Assembly (NCBI RefSeq): GCF_002209485.1
Contig: NZ_NJIX01000001.1
Span: 1,178,001-1,242,000 of the forward strand
Source: Achromobacter sp. HZ34
GTDB taxonomy: Bacteria; Pseudomonadota; Gammaproteobacteria; Burkholderiales; Burkholderiaceae_B
DNA length: 64,000 nucleotides
Reading direction: 5' to 3'
Below are positions 40,967 through 49,726 of the stretch, piece after piece. Each line of letters starts with the position of its first letter. Position 1 is the first letter of the stretch. Made by a program: the position numbers and the translations under genes. The notes beneath the pieces were generated by a model. The model saw only the letters and a program-made list of their open reading frames with translations. It had not been told where the DNA came from and did not search any database.

Positions 40967-41214
40967 CCCGCCTGCACCCGCACCAACTGGTCGACACGCA
41001 CCACGCGGCTGACCTCCAGGACAGCCTGGGCCACCGCATCGTCCATGCTGGACGCATCGCGATCGAATGCGAGCGCCACGAAGTTGCCCTGCTTCCACGC
41101 CAACTCGACATCGTCACAGCCGTTGTACTTCAACAATCTCAATAACTCGTCAGTCAGGTTTTCGTGGCGTGAGGCATCCTGCAAGTTATAGATAAGTTTG
41201 AACTGATAAGACAT
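40963..41214 (-). CDS. Small protein of unknown function
   Basis: An 83-residue predicted soluble protein (MSYQFKLIYNLQDASRHENL...) with a likely alpha/beta fold: a strand at residues 2-10, a helix at 18-29, then strands VELAWKQGNFVALAFDRD and a helix SMDDAVAQAVLEVSR. There is no signal peptide or membrane segment. The first half has lower GC than the surroundings. It is convergent with nimR-like (4-base overlap) and 97 bases before the IclR gene on the same strand. I do not recognise the family. Balanced composition and a purine-rich sequence before ATG support a real gene. Confidence 0.6.
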   Translation of the reverse strand: MSYQFKLIYNLQDASRHENLTDELLRLLKYNGCDDVELAWKQGNFVALAFDRDASSMDDAVAQAVLEVSRVVRVDQLVRVQAG

Positions 41215-41310
41215 TTCTCAGGCTTCCGCGACCAGGTTAGAAGGAACTGCCCCCGCGCGCCGCACTCTTGCACGCGCCGACAGGTCAGTAACTCCAACCC
41301 GATTAATGTC

Positions 41311-41958
41311 TCAGACCGAACCGAGATGCATCAGTCGCAGTATCTGGTCGCGTTCGCTGCGCATCAGCGGCAGCAATTCGGACTCGATACGGGCCGCGTC
41401 GTAGTCTTCGTCATTGACCGAAAGCCCCAATGACAAGGCGCGTGTCTCGCTGGTGAACAAAGCAATGCCCACGGTGGTGACACGACGGTCGGGATATTTG
41501 GCGATGGCCCATTGCACGGGGGGCAACCCCAACGCCGACGCCAGCGCGCTATCGGATGGCAGGGCACTGCCCACCCGCAAATTGACGACCACGATCTTGC
41601 GGCGTTCCGAGGCCGAGCTGGCGCGCGCGATGATGATCACATTGTCCTTGGCCTGCTCGCCGATATTGACCGTGCCATCGCAGCGGTCCGCCAGCGCCTG
41701 CAGGGAAGCCTGGATCAGATCGTCGACGCCCGTATTGGCCAGCGCCGCGAATCCTATTTCCAGCAGTTGCGGCGTCAACGACCAACGCGTCCCCTCCTTG
41801 CGCACGTAGCCCTCGCCTTGCAGCGTATTCAGCAGACGAAGCACCGTGGCATGCGGCAGATCGACGGTCTGCGACAGCGTGGTTAGGGATTGCCCGGGGC
41901 CGGCGCGAAAAGCGCGCAAAACGGCTAGACACCTCTGGACCGACCTATTATCATTCAT
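41311..41958 (-). CDS. IclR-family regulator
   Basis: A 215-residue IclR protein. The winged helix is at 5-60 (SLTTLSQTVDLPHATVLRLLNTLQGEGYV), and the effector domain includes LADRCDGTVNIGEQAKDNVIIIARA. It is about 35 residues shorter than the usual 250; the C-terminal ligand pocket looks reduced (LGLSVNDEDYDAARIESELLP) but the ending is regular. It is divergent from the hyuA-hyuB operon, with two dyads sharing the half-site GTGAA in between, so it probably controls that operon. Confidence 0.86.
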   Translation of the reverse strand: MNDNRSVQRCLAVLRAFRAGPGQSLTTLSQTVDLPHATVLRLLNTLQGEGYVRKEGTRWSLTPQLLEIGFAALANTGVDDLIQASLQALADRCDGTVNIGEQAKDNVIIIARASSASERRKIVVVNLRVGSALPSDSALASALGLPPVQWAIAKYPDRRVTTVGIALFTSETRALSLGLSVNDEDYDAARIESELLPLMRSERDQILRLMHLGSV

Positions 41959-41962
41959 TTGA

Positions 41963-41994
41963 TCACTGGGTGAAAGTATTGTTCATCTAGTGAA
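41963..41994. promoter_or_regulatory. Two IclR-type dyads upstream of the hyuA operon
   Basis: TCACTGGGTGA (41963-41973) and TTCATCTAGTGAA (41982-41994) have centres 20 bases apart, two helical turns, and both contain GTGA(A) half-sites. They lie immediately upstream of the iclR start and about 75 bases before hyuA. Confidence 0.5.
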
Positions 41995-42066
41995 AAATGA
42001 TAGAGCATCTTGCGATGGTCCGCAAGGGGCCTTCCCTTACGAGATCAGCAAAATCCGGGGGTATTC

Positions 42067-44118
42067 ATGGGGTATCGAGTTGGCGTCGACATCGGCGGCT
42101 CATTCACGGACTTCGCCGTCTTCGATGAAGACAGCGGCGAAATCAAGAGCCTGAAAGTTTTCTCCCGTCCGGACCAGCCGGGCGAAGAAGTCATTGCCGG
42201 GGTGCGCATGCTGGGCGAACGCTACGGCATCCAACCCAGCCAGATCAGCTATTTCACGCACGGCACCACGGTCGGCATCAACACCGTCATCCAGCGCAAG
42301 GGGCTCAAGCTGGCCCTGTTCGCCACGCAGAATTTCTGCGATGTGCTGGAACTGGCGCGCCTGAAAACGCCGGACATGTACCACCTGCTGTCGCGCCGGC
42401 CGACGCCGCTGATCAAGCGCAGCATGGTCTTCGGCATCGACGAGCGCATGGCGCCGGACGGCTCCGTGCGCAAAGCGCTGGATGAAGCCAGCGTGGAACG
42501 CGCGGTGCGCGCGGCCCAGGCGGCGGGCGCCGAGGGCATCGTCATCTCCCTGCTGCATGCCTACCGCAATCCCGCGCACGAGTTACGCGTCAAGGAACTC
42601 ATCGCCACGCTGGCGCCCGACCTGCCGGTATCGTGCTCCAGCGAGACCTGGCCCATCATCCGGGAATACGAGCGCACCATCACCGCGGTCATCGGCGGCT
42701 ATGTGCAGCCGCGCGTGGCGCACTACCTGGGCTCCCTGCAAGCCGCCCTGAAAAACGTCGGCGTGCAGCCCGAACCGCGCCTGACCAAGTCCAACGGCGG
42801 CGTGATGACCGCCGAACAGGGCAAGCGCGATTGCGTGCAGATGATCCTGTCCGGCACCGCCGCCGGCGTGATCGGCGCGGCCCACGTCGCCGCCACCGCC
42901 GGCATTCCCCGCTGCCTCAGCCTGGACATCGGTGGCACCAGCGCCGACATCGCGGTCATCATCGACGGCAAGCCGCAATACGGTGTGGGCGAGTTGATCG
43001 GCGACTTCCAGATCCACATTCCCTCGGTATCCGTATCGTCGGTGGGCGAAGGCGGCGGCTCGATCGCCTGGGTCGACCCGCTGGGCGTGCTCAAGGTCGG
43101 ACCGGAAAGCGCCGGCTCGCGCCCTGGGCCCGCCTGCTACCGGCGCGGCGGCACGCGCGCCACCATCACGGACGCCTTCGTCTGCTGCGGCCTGGTGGGG
43201 CATTCCGACCTCGGCTACAAGGCGGTCGAAGTCGATGTCGAGGCCTCGCGCAAGGCTGTCGGTGAGCTGGCCGACCGCCTGGGCCGCGGCATCGAGGAAA
43301 CCGCCGAAGCCATCATCCAGATCGCGGTGTCGGGCATGTATTCGGAAGTCAGCGGCCTGGTCTCGCGCTACGGCATCGACCCGCGCGAATACGCCGTACT
43401 GGCTTTCGGCGGCGCCGGTCCCATGCTGGGCTGCTTCCTGGCGCGCGAAATCCGCGTCAAGGAAGTGGTCGTACCGCCCTCGCCCGGCACGCTCAGCGCA
43501 CTCGGTGGGCTGATCGCCGACCTCAAGAGCGATTTCCTCAAGACCGTCTATACCGACCTGACACCCGCCAACCTGGCCACCATCCGCGACGAATTCACCA
43601 CGCTGCGTACGCGCGCCGAAGAATGGCTGCGCCAGGAACAGGGCCACATCGACCAGGCCGAGTTGGTCTATTCGGCGGAGATGCGCTATCGCGGCCAATC
43701 CTACGAAATCGACACGCAACTGGATCCCGCGCATCTGGCGGCCGGCGATGTGGCGGGCGTGGGCCAGGCCTTCCACGAGATGCATCGCCGCCTCTATGGG
43801 CACGCCGACGAGCGCGCACCGGTCCAAGTGGTCAGCCTGCGCGTGGTGATTTCCGGCAACAACGACAAGCCGCGCTTTCCGCGCCAGGAGCCGCGCCCGG
43901 GCACGCCGACGCCGGAGCGCCGGGTGGCCGTCTGGCTGGATGGCGGTTCGCGCGATGTCGATCTCTATAGCCGCACGGCCTTGAGCGCCGGCCAGCAGTT
44001 CAACGGACCGGCCATCGTCACCCAGGACGATTGCACTACGGTCATCCCGTCCGGCCATGTGTGCCGGGTCGATGAATACGCCAATCTGCGCATCAGCGCC
44101 GAAGGAGATGCGTCGTGA
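42067..44118 (+). CDS. Hydantoinase/oxoprolinase A subunit (HyuA family)
   Basis: A 683-residue ATP-dependent amidohydrolase subunit of the hydantoinase A/5-oxoprolinase/acetone carboxylase-beta family. The ASKHA phosphate-binding motifs are VGVDIGGSFTDF at the start and LDIGGTSADIAVI in the middle. The stretches FTHGTTVGINTVIQRKG and FGGAGPMLGC are also conserved. The start MGYRVGVDIGG is preceded by a G-rich ribosome-binding site. Its stop overlaps the hyuB start by 4 bases, so the two subunits are made together. The partner oxidase and Bug genes suggest breakdown of an imported cyclic amide such as a hydantoin or pyroglutamate analogue. Confidence 0.9.
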   Translation: MGYRVGVDIGGSFTDFAVFDEDSGEIKSLKVFSRPDQPGEEVIAGVRMLGERYGIQPSQISYFTHGTTVGINTVIQRKGLKLALFATQNFCDVLELARLKTPDMYHLLSRRPTPLIKRSMVFGIDERMAPDGSVRKALDEASVERAVRAAQAAGAEGIVISLLHAYRNPAHELRVKELIATLAPDLPVSCSSETWPIIREYERTITAVIGGYVQPRVAHYLGSLQAALKNVGVQPEPRLTKSNGGVMTAEQGKRDCVQMILSGTAAGVIGAAHVAATAGIPRCLSLDIGGTSADIAVIIDGKPQYGVGELIGDFQIHIPSVSVSSVGEGGGSIAWVDPLGVLKVGPESAGSRPGPACYRRGGTRATITDAFVCCGLVGHSDLGYKAVEVDVEASRKAVGELADRLGRGIEETAEAIIQIAVSGMYSEVSGLVSRYGIDPREYAVLAFGGAGPMLGCFLAREIRVKEVVVPPSPGTLSALGGLIADLKSDFLKTVYTDLTPANLATIRDEFTTLRTRAEEWLRQEQGHIDQAELVYSAEMRYRGQSYEIDTQLDPAHLAAGDVAGVGQAFHEMHRRLYGHADERAPVQVVSLRVVISGNNDKPRFPRQEPRPGTPTPERRVAVWLDGGSRDVDLYSRTALSAGQQFNGPAIVTQDDCTTVIPSGHVCRVDEYANLRISAEGDAS

Positions 44119-46127
44119 GCCATACCGTGGACAATTTCCGCCTGCAGGTGCTGGCCAACCACTGCACCGCCGCCGCCGAGGCCATGGGCTACACGCTGAT
44201 GCGCACGGCCTACTCCACCTTCGTCAAGGAAACCGAGGATTTCTCGGCCCAGTTGATGACGCCGTCGGGCAAGACCTTCGCGTCGCCCAAGACGTTTGGC
44301 GCCACCTGGTACACGGGCCTGGATTACGGACGCGTGATCCAGATGACCGACGATTACCGCGAAGGCGACATCTACCTGACGAACGACCCCTACAGCGGCT
44401 TCGTCTCCACCCATACGCCCGACATGCACGTGTGGAAGCCAATCTTCCGCGACGGCCGGCTGGTGTGCTTCGTCGGCACGCACATCCACAATACCGATAT
44501 GGGCGGCGCGGTGCCGGCTTCGCTGTCGCGCACCCTTACCGAGGTGCACCAGGAAGGCATCCGCATCCCGCCCATGCTGCTGATGCGCGACGGTGTCATC
44601 GACGAGAAGCTGTTGCGCATTCTCGAAGTGAATGTGCGCATGCCGGACCAGAACCAGGGCGACCTCAACGCCCAGATCGCCGCGCTGAACGTGGGCGAAC
44701 GCAAGGTGCACGAAATCATCGACCGCTTCGGCGTCGAGGAATTCATGCAGGGCGCGGAGGACATCCTCGATTACGCGGAACAGCAGACCCGCGCGCTGAT
44801 CAGCGAGATTCCCGACGGCGACTACGAATTTTCCGAGTACGCCGACGAGGACTCCGTGGGCGGCTATCCCTGCCGCATCCATATCACGCTGCGCGTGCGC
44901 GGCGACGAGCTGACGCTGGACTTTACCGGCAGCGACCCGCAAGTGGCGTCGTCGCTGAACGTGCCGACGGGCGGCGATGGCCACCACTCGGTGATCACCG
45001 TGGGGCTGATCTACGTCATGCATTCCCTGGCGCCGCGCAATATGCTGAATTTCGGTTCCGTGCGTCCGTGCCATGCAGTGTTGCCCGAAGGCTCCGTGGT
45101 CAATCCGCATGCACCGGCCGCGGTGGGCATGCGCAGCCTGATGGCCGCGGTGATCCAGGCCTGCACGTTCGGCGTGTTCAACCGAGCCCTGCCCGAGCGC
45201 TTGCCGGCCTGCCCGGCGGGCGGCTCGACCTTGCTCAACGTCAAGACCGCCACGCGTGAAGGACGCCAGGTGCTGTCGTCCATCGGACCTTGCGGTGGCG
45301 GTGCCGGCGCGGGGCCCGAGTACGACGGCGTGGAAGGCTGCGGCGCCAACAACGCCTTCCTGAAGAATACGCCCGTGGAAATCAACGAGGCCGAGGTACC
45401 CGTGGAGATCATCCGCTACGGCCTGGTGCCCAATACCGGCGGCGCGGGCCGCCTGCGCGGCGGCAACGCGGCCACCATGGAATTCCGCGTGCTGGCGCCC
45501 AATGGCGTGGTCACCGCGCGCAACCGCAACCGTTCGGAACTGGCGGCCTGGGGCGTGGTGGGCGGCAAGGCCGGCGCCAACTCCCGCTTCACCCGCAATC
45601 CGGATTCGGACAAGCCGGAAGAACTGCGCAACACGGACTTGGTCAACTGCGCGCCGGGTGACGTCATCCGGCTGGAAGGGCCGGCCGGTGGCGGCTACGG
45701 CCATCCGTACGAACGGCCGGTCGAGCAGGTCATCGAGGACGTGCGTTGCGGCTTCGTGTCGATCGCCCATGCGCGCAATGCCTACGGCGTGGTACTGGGC
45801 GAGGACCTCACGGTCGACGAGGCCGCCACCCGCGGCTTGCGGGCGGATCAACAGAAGCAGGACGGCCACTTCGATTTCGGTCCGGGCCGCAGCCGCTTCG
45901 AAAGCATCTGGACCAACGCCCGCTATGACGCCATGACTCGTATCATGGCAGCACTGCCGGTCAGCTGGCGGCATTACGTCAAGCACCAGATGTTCGCGGC
46001 GCTGAAGGACACCGCGCCACCGGCCGATGGCGGCGCGGCCGATATCGACCGCATCTACGCCACACTGGCCGAGCGCTATGCCGACCTGCCCCGGCCGGCG
46101 GATATCGCGGCGCGCGCAGCAGCCTGA
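44115..46127 (+). CDS. Hydantoinase/oxoprolinase B subunit (HyuB family)
   Basis: A 670-residue HyuB subunit starting at GTG within the hyuA stop region. Typical HyuB sequence includes GYTLMRTAYSTFVKETEDFS, YLTNDPYSGFVSTHTPDMHV (with metal-binding Asp and His) and FVGTHIHNTDMGGAVPASLS. With HyuA it forms an ATP-dependent cyclic-amide hydrolase; acetone carboxylase alpha is the other related function but needs a third subunit that is absent here. The C-terminal part carries VRCGFVSIAHARNAYGVVL, also conserved. The oxidase gene follows after 13 bases. Confidence 0.9.
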   Translation: MSHTVDNFRLQVLANHCTAAAEAMGYTLMRTAYSTFVKETEDFSAQLMTPSGKTFASPKTFGATWYTGLDYGRVIQMTDDYREGDIYLTNDPYSGFVSTHTPDMHVWKPIFRDGRLVCFVGTHIHNTDMGGAVPASLSRTLTEVHQEGIRIPPMLLMRDGVIDEKLLRILEVNVRMPDQNQGDLNAQIAALNVGERKVHEIIDRFGVEEFMQGAEDILDYAEQQTRALISEIPDGDYEFSEYADEDSVGGYPCRIHITLRVRGDELTLDFTGSDPQVASSLNVPTGGDGHHSVITVGLIYVMHSLAPRNMLNFGSVRPCHAVLPEGSVVNPHAPAAVGMRSLMAAVIQACTFGVFNRALPERLPACPAGGSTLLNVKTATREGRQVLSSIGPCGGGAGAGPEYDGVEGCGANNAFLKNTPVEINEAEVPVEIIRYGLVPNTGGAGRLRGGNAATMEFRVLAPNGVVTARNRNRSELAAWGVVGGKAGANSRFTRNPDSDKPEELRNTDLVNCAPGDVIRLEGPAGGGYGHPYERPVEQVIEDVRCGFVSIAHARNAYGVVLGEDLTVDEAATRGLRADQQKQDGHFDFGPGRSRFESIWTNARYDAMTRIMAALPVSWRHYVKHQMFAALKDTAPPADGGAADIDRIYATLAERYADLPRPADIAARAAA

Positions 46128-46140
46128 TAAGGAGCCTGGC

Positions 46141-47478
46141 ATGGCCTCGTCCGCCGATATCTTCTCATCGGACTTTCGCAAGCTGCCTTATTGGTGGGAA
46201 GCCTACACGCCGCCCGAAACCGGTGACGACGCGCTGCCGGCCAGCGCCGACGTCGTCATCATCGGCGGCGGCTATACCGGCATCTGCTGCGCCTTGACCT
46301 TGCGCGAGGCCGGCATCGACGCCGTCGTCCTGGAAGCCGAGCGGCCTGGCATAGGTGCCAGCACCCGTTCCGGCGGCCAGGTGTCGGGCGGCGTCAACGT
46401 GCAGAAGAAAGCCCTGGCGGCCGTGGGCGAAAGCGACGCCCAGCGCAGCGAGCGCCTGTCCGCGCGTCTGCGCGATGCGGATGCCGCCATGTCCTACGTC
46501 GTGGGACTGATCGATAAATACGGCATCCAGTGCGGCTGGCAGCCCACGGGCCGCCTTACCACCATGTGGCTGCCGCAGCACTACGAAGCCTGGCAGGGCC
46601 GCATGGCGCAACTCAATGCCAACACCAGCTCACATGCGCGCATGATTCCCCGGGAAGCCCTGGCCGCGGAAATCGGCTCGTCCGTGTACCACGGCGCCGC
46701 CCTGATCGAACGGGCCGGCCACCTGCATCCCGCGCAGCTTTACGGCGGCATGCTGGCGGCGGCGCGCGCGGCGGGCGCCAAGGTGTACGGACAGACACCC
46801 GTCCAACGCATCACCCGTTTGCCGGGCGGGGGGTATGACGTCACCAGCGCACGGGGAACGATACGGGCGCAGCAGGTCGTGATCGCCACCAATGGCTACA
46901 CCGGCCCCGGCATGGCCGGCCTGGACCGCAAGGTCGTGCCCATCATGACGTACATGATCGCCACGGAAGAATTGCCGGCGGGCTTGGCGCATGAGATCCT
47001 GCCGACCAATCGCGCCGTGTCCGAGTCGCGCCGCGTGGTCAACCATTTCCGCCTGTCACCCGACGGGCGCCGCTTGCTGTTCGGCGGACGCGCCCGCTTC
47101 ACGCCGACCAGCGAAGAGACGACCGCGCGCCTTCTGCACCGGGCCATGGTCAAGCGCTTTCCGCAACTGGCGCAGACGCGCATCACGCACAGCTGGGGCG
47201 GCAAGGTGGCCATGACGCTGGACTCCATGCCGCACATCGGCGGCACCGGCGGCCTGCACTACGCGCTCGGCTGCAACGGCAGCGGCGTGGCCATGATGAC
47301 CTACCTGGGCCATAGCCTGGGACGCAAGATCGCCGCGCAATCGCGCACGCCCATCAACGCTTTCGACATGGGGGAAATTCCCGGCCATCCTTTCTATTCC
47401 GGCAATACGTGGTTCCTGTTCGCCATCGGCAGTTGGTACCAGGCCCGTGATGCCTACGACCATTGGAGGGCTCGCTGA
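46141..47478 (+). CDS. FAD-dependent amine oxidoreductase (PuuB/OrdL-like, DAO family)
   Basis: A 445-residue flavoprotein of the DadA/PuuB group. The early motif LPYWWEAYTPPE marks the gamma-glutamylputrescine oxidase-like subfamily. The FAD motif is VVIIGGGYTGICCALTLREAGIDAVVLEAE, followed by GQVSGG. The C-terminal GCNGSGVAMMTYLGHSLG closes the flavin site. It oxidises a primary or secondary amine to an aldehyde or keto acid. Being third in the hyuA-hyuB operon, it may act on the amino acid released by the hydrolase (for example an N-methyl or gamma-glutamyl amine). Confidence 0.88.
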   Translation: MASSADIFSSDFRKLPYWWEAYTPPETGDDALPASADVVIIGGGYTGICCALTLREAGIDAVVLEAERPGIGASTRSGGQVSGGVNVQKKALAAVGESDAQRSERLSARLRDADAAMSYVVGLIDKYGIQCGWQPTGRLTTMWLPQHYEAWQGRMAQLNANTSSHARMIPREALAAEIGSSVYHGAALIERAGHLHPAQLYGGMLAAARAAGAKVYGQTPVQRITRLPGGGYDVTSARGTIRAQQVVIATNGYTGPGMAGLDRKVVPIMTYMIATEELPAGLAHEILPTNRAVSESRRVVNHFRLSPDGRRLLFGGRARFTPTSEETTARLLHRAMVKRFPQLAQTRITHSWGGKVAMTLDSMPHIGGTGGLHYALGCNGSGVAMMTYLGHSLGRKIAAQSRTPINAFDMGEIPGHPFYSGNTWFLFAIGSWYQARDAYDHWRAR

Positions 47479-47497
47479 GCAGCGGGAGTGAGGAAAA

Positions 47498-47512
47498 CGT
47501 CCGGTGCGGACG
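47498..47512. other. Small hairpin between the oxidase and Bug genes
   Basis: CGTCCGGTGCGGACG is a perfect 6-bp stem with a 3-base loop, 20 bases after the oxidase stop. It may modulate downstream expression of the binding protein within the operon; no T-run follows. Confidence 0.35.
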
Positions 47513-47576
47513 ACGGTCATCAGGCCGGCGCCGTGAATAAGGGACCGGGCGGAAACAAGATAATCAGGAGTGATCC

Positions 47577-48575
47577 GTGAACCATCCGCGTCGCAGTGCC
47601 TTGAAAATGCTGTCCAGTCTGCTGGGAGCCGCCGCGCTTCCGCTGTCCCGCCACGCCTTGGCCCAAGGTAGCGGGTACCCCTCCGGGCCGGTCAACGTCG
47701 TCGTGCCGTATGGCTCGGGCGGCAGTACCGACATCCTGGCGCGCCTGCTGGTCAGTGACGTTGCCGAACGCCTGCACGGCAACTTCATCGTGGAAAACAA
47801 GGCGGGGGCGGCCGGCAATATCGGCACGCGCCAGGTGGCCGTGTCGCGGCCCGACGGGCTGATGCTGCTGTATTCCACGGCGACGCCGTTCTGCATCAAT
47901 CCCTACGTCTACAAGACGCTGCCCTTCGATCCCGACCACGATTTCGCGGCGATTTCGCGCACGGCGAAGCTGCCGCTGGTGTTGGTGGCGCCGACGTCGC
48001 TGGGCATCAAGAATATCCAGGACTTCATCACCTACCTGCGCAAGGATCCCACGCAACGCAGTTTCAGTTCCTATGGCATCGGTGCGTCCAGCCATATTGC
48101 GGGGGCGACGTTCGCCCGCGCCATCGGGGCGCCGGGGATTTTGCACGTTCCGTACAAGGACATGACCGCCATGTCCGACCTGGCGGCAGGCCGCAACAGC
48201 TTCCATATCGATGCCTGGTCGGCGGTGGATCCGCTGGTGCGGTCGGGCAAGCTGGTCGCGCTGGCCGTGTCCAGCAAGGAGCCCCTGCCCTGGGCGCCGC
48301 AGTTGCCGACCATCGCCAGCGTCACCAACAGCGACTACGAGATCGTCACGTGGCACGGCGTATTCGCGCCGCGCAAGACGCCGGACAGCGTGGTCATGCT
48401 GTTGAACCAGGAATTCCAGAAATCGATAGACAAGCCGAAGGTGCAGAAGACGTACGCGGACCAGGGCTTCCTGATCTATCCGCCGTCCACGCCCAAGGAA
48501 TTCGAGGCGTTCGTGCTGCAGGATAAGGCGCGCTGGAAAGGGTACGTAGAGGCGGCGGGGATCACGCCGTCGTAG
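47577..48575 (+). CDS. Bug/TctC-family periplasmic solute-binding protein
   Basis: A 332-residue exported binding protein starting at GTG 47577, with CAGGAG 6-7 bases before it. The signal peptide (NHPRRSALKMLSSLLGAAAL, cleavage near residue 29 after ALA) has the paired arginines of a possible Tat substrate but lacks the full motif. The mature portion YPSGPVNVVVPYGSGGSTDILARLL and ENKAGAAGNIGTRQVAVSRPDGLML identify the family. It is the last gene of the hyuA operon and probably presents that pathway's substrate. Confidence 0.88.
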   Translation: MNHPRRSALKMLSSLLGAAALPLSRHALAQGSGYPSGPVNVVVPYGSGGSTDILARLLVSDVAERLHGNFIVENKAGAAGNIGTRQVAVSRPDGLMLLYSTATPFCINPYVYKTLPFDPDHDFAAISRTAKLPLVLVAPTSLGIKNIQDFITYLRKDPTQRSFSSYGIGASSHIAGATFARAIGAPGILHVPYKDMTAMSDLAAGRNSFHIDAWSAVDPLVRSGKLVALAVSSKEPLPWAPQLPTIASVTNSDYEIVTWHGVFAPRKTPDSVVMLLNQEFQKSIDKPKVQKTYADQGFLIYPPSTPKEFEAFVLQDKARWKGYVEAAGITPS

Positions 48576-48607
48576 GAAAGAGTAACGGCGTCGGCGCGGC
48601 TGCCTGA

Positions 48608-48642
48608 TGTGCACCTGCACAAAAACTATCTAATGAATTAGA
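48608..48642. promoter_or_regulatory. Two dyads upstream of the TauE/SafE gene
   Basis: TGTGCACCTGCACA (48608-48621) and TCTAATGAATTAGA (48629-48642) are perfect 6-bp inverted repeats with 2-base centres. The second is AT-rich like the boxes of ArsR-type regulators (BigR/SqrR), which often govern TauE/SafE genes, but no such regulator is adjacent. They lie 32-66 bases before the start. Confidence 0.45.
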
Positions 48643-48673
48643 ATCATATGCTTATTCCATTAGGTAATTTAGC

Positions 48674-49624
48674 GTGCTCACCGCGACTTTTCTCGGCCTT
48701 GCCATAGGCGCGTTGCTTGGACTGACCGGTGCCGGCGGCGGCATCCTCGCCGTCCCGGCATTGATGTTCGGCCTGCACCTGGGCCTGGCCGAAGCCGCCC
48801 CGGTGGCCTTGATCGCCGTCGGATCGGCCGCCGCGCTGGGCGCCGCGCAAGGCCTGCGCCGCGGCCTGGTGCGCTACAAGGCAGCAACCTTGATGGCCAT
48901 CGCCGGCGGGCTGACCGCCCCCGTCGGGCTGCTGCTTGCCCGGCAACTGCCCGCCACCTTGCTCAGCCTCGGCTTCGCCGCGGTCATGCTGCTCGTCGCC
49001 GCCCGCATGGCACGCCAAACGATGAAGCGACCCACGCCAAGGCCCCAGCCGACCGCAACGTCCCAGCCAATGCGGACGACCGCGCCGATGTCAACGACCC
49101 AGCCCGCGCCGGCGACGCAACCGATGGCGTCAATCGCACCGGCGCCGGGTGCCTCGTACACGGACCCGGCAGGCGCCCCCGCATTCAACAACGCACACGC
49201 AGAAACGCCCGACAAACCCTGCCGCCTGTCACCGACCACCGGCCGGTTCATCTGGACGCGCCGCAGCGCGGTGACCCTGGGGTCGATAGGCGCGGTCTCC
49301 GGCGTATGTACAGGCCTGCTCGGCGTAGGCGGCGGTTTCATCATCGTGCCCGCCCTCACCTATTTCAGCGATGCCCGCATGCACAGCATCGTCTCCACCT
49401 CCCTGATGGTCATCGCCCTGGTATCCGCCGTCACCGTGGCATCGGCGGCGGCGCATGGACTGGCCCTGACTACCGCCGAATGGGCCTTCGTCGGCGCCGC
49501 CATCGCCGGCATGGCGGCAGGCCGGACCTTCGCATCACGCGTCCCGCAAGCCGCGCTACAACGCGTTTTCGCGTCGGTCTGCGTCGTAGTCGCCGGCGTA
49601 CTGGCCTGGCGTGCCCTGGGCTGA
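48674..49624 (+). CDS. TauE/SafE (TSUP) family transporter with an extended central loop
   Basis: A 316-residue membrane protein with about eight hydrophobic segments in two halves. Each half carries the family motif (GLTGAGGGILAVPAL near residue 17 and GLLGVGGGFIIVPAL near residue 217). TSUP proteins export sulfite, sulfoacetate or related anions. Between the halves a loop of about 70 residues rich in Pro, Thr, Gln and Ala (bases ~49018-49218) replaces the usual short linker. The start is GTG at 48674. Dyads upstream suggest control by an unlinked regulator. Confidence 0.87.
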   Translation: MLTATFLGLAIGALLGLTGAGGGILAVPALMFGLHLGLAEAAPVALIAVGSAAALGAAQGLRRGLVRYKAATLMAIAGGLTAPVGLLLARQLPATLLSLGFAAVMLLVAARMARQTMKRPTPRPQPTATSQPMRTTAPMSTTQPAPATQPMASIAPAPGASYTDPAGAPAFNNAHAETPDKPCRLSPTTGRFIWTRRSAVTLGSIGAVSGVCTGLLGVGGGFIIVPALTYFSDARMHSIVSTSLMVIALVSAVTVASAAAHGLALTTAEWAFVGAAIAGMAAGRTFASRVPQAALQRVFASVCVVVAGVLAWRALG

Positions 49625-49726
49625 CAGCCGGCGGGCAAAACGTCCATAAACGCAACGCGGAGATAATGACCGCCACCCGGTCGCCCTCACTCCGTACAAT
49701 GGTCGGCCCCCCTGCCCAGAACGAAC

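Noticed and set aside
43965-46181. 738-residue open frame antisense to hyuB
   Set aside because: It mirrors hyuB, and its His/Arg/Gly composition is typical of antisense frames at high GC.
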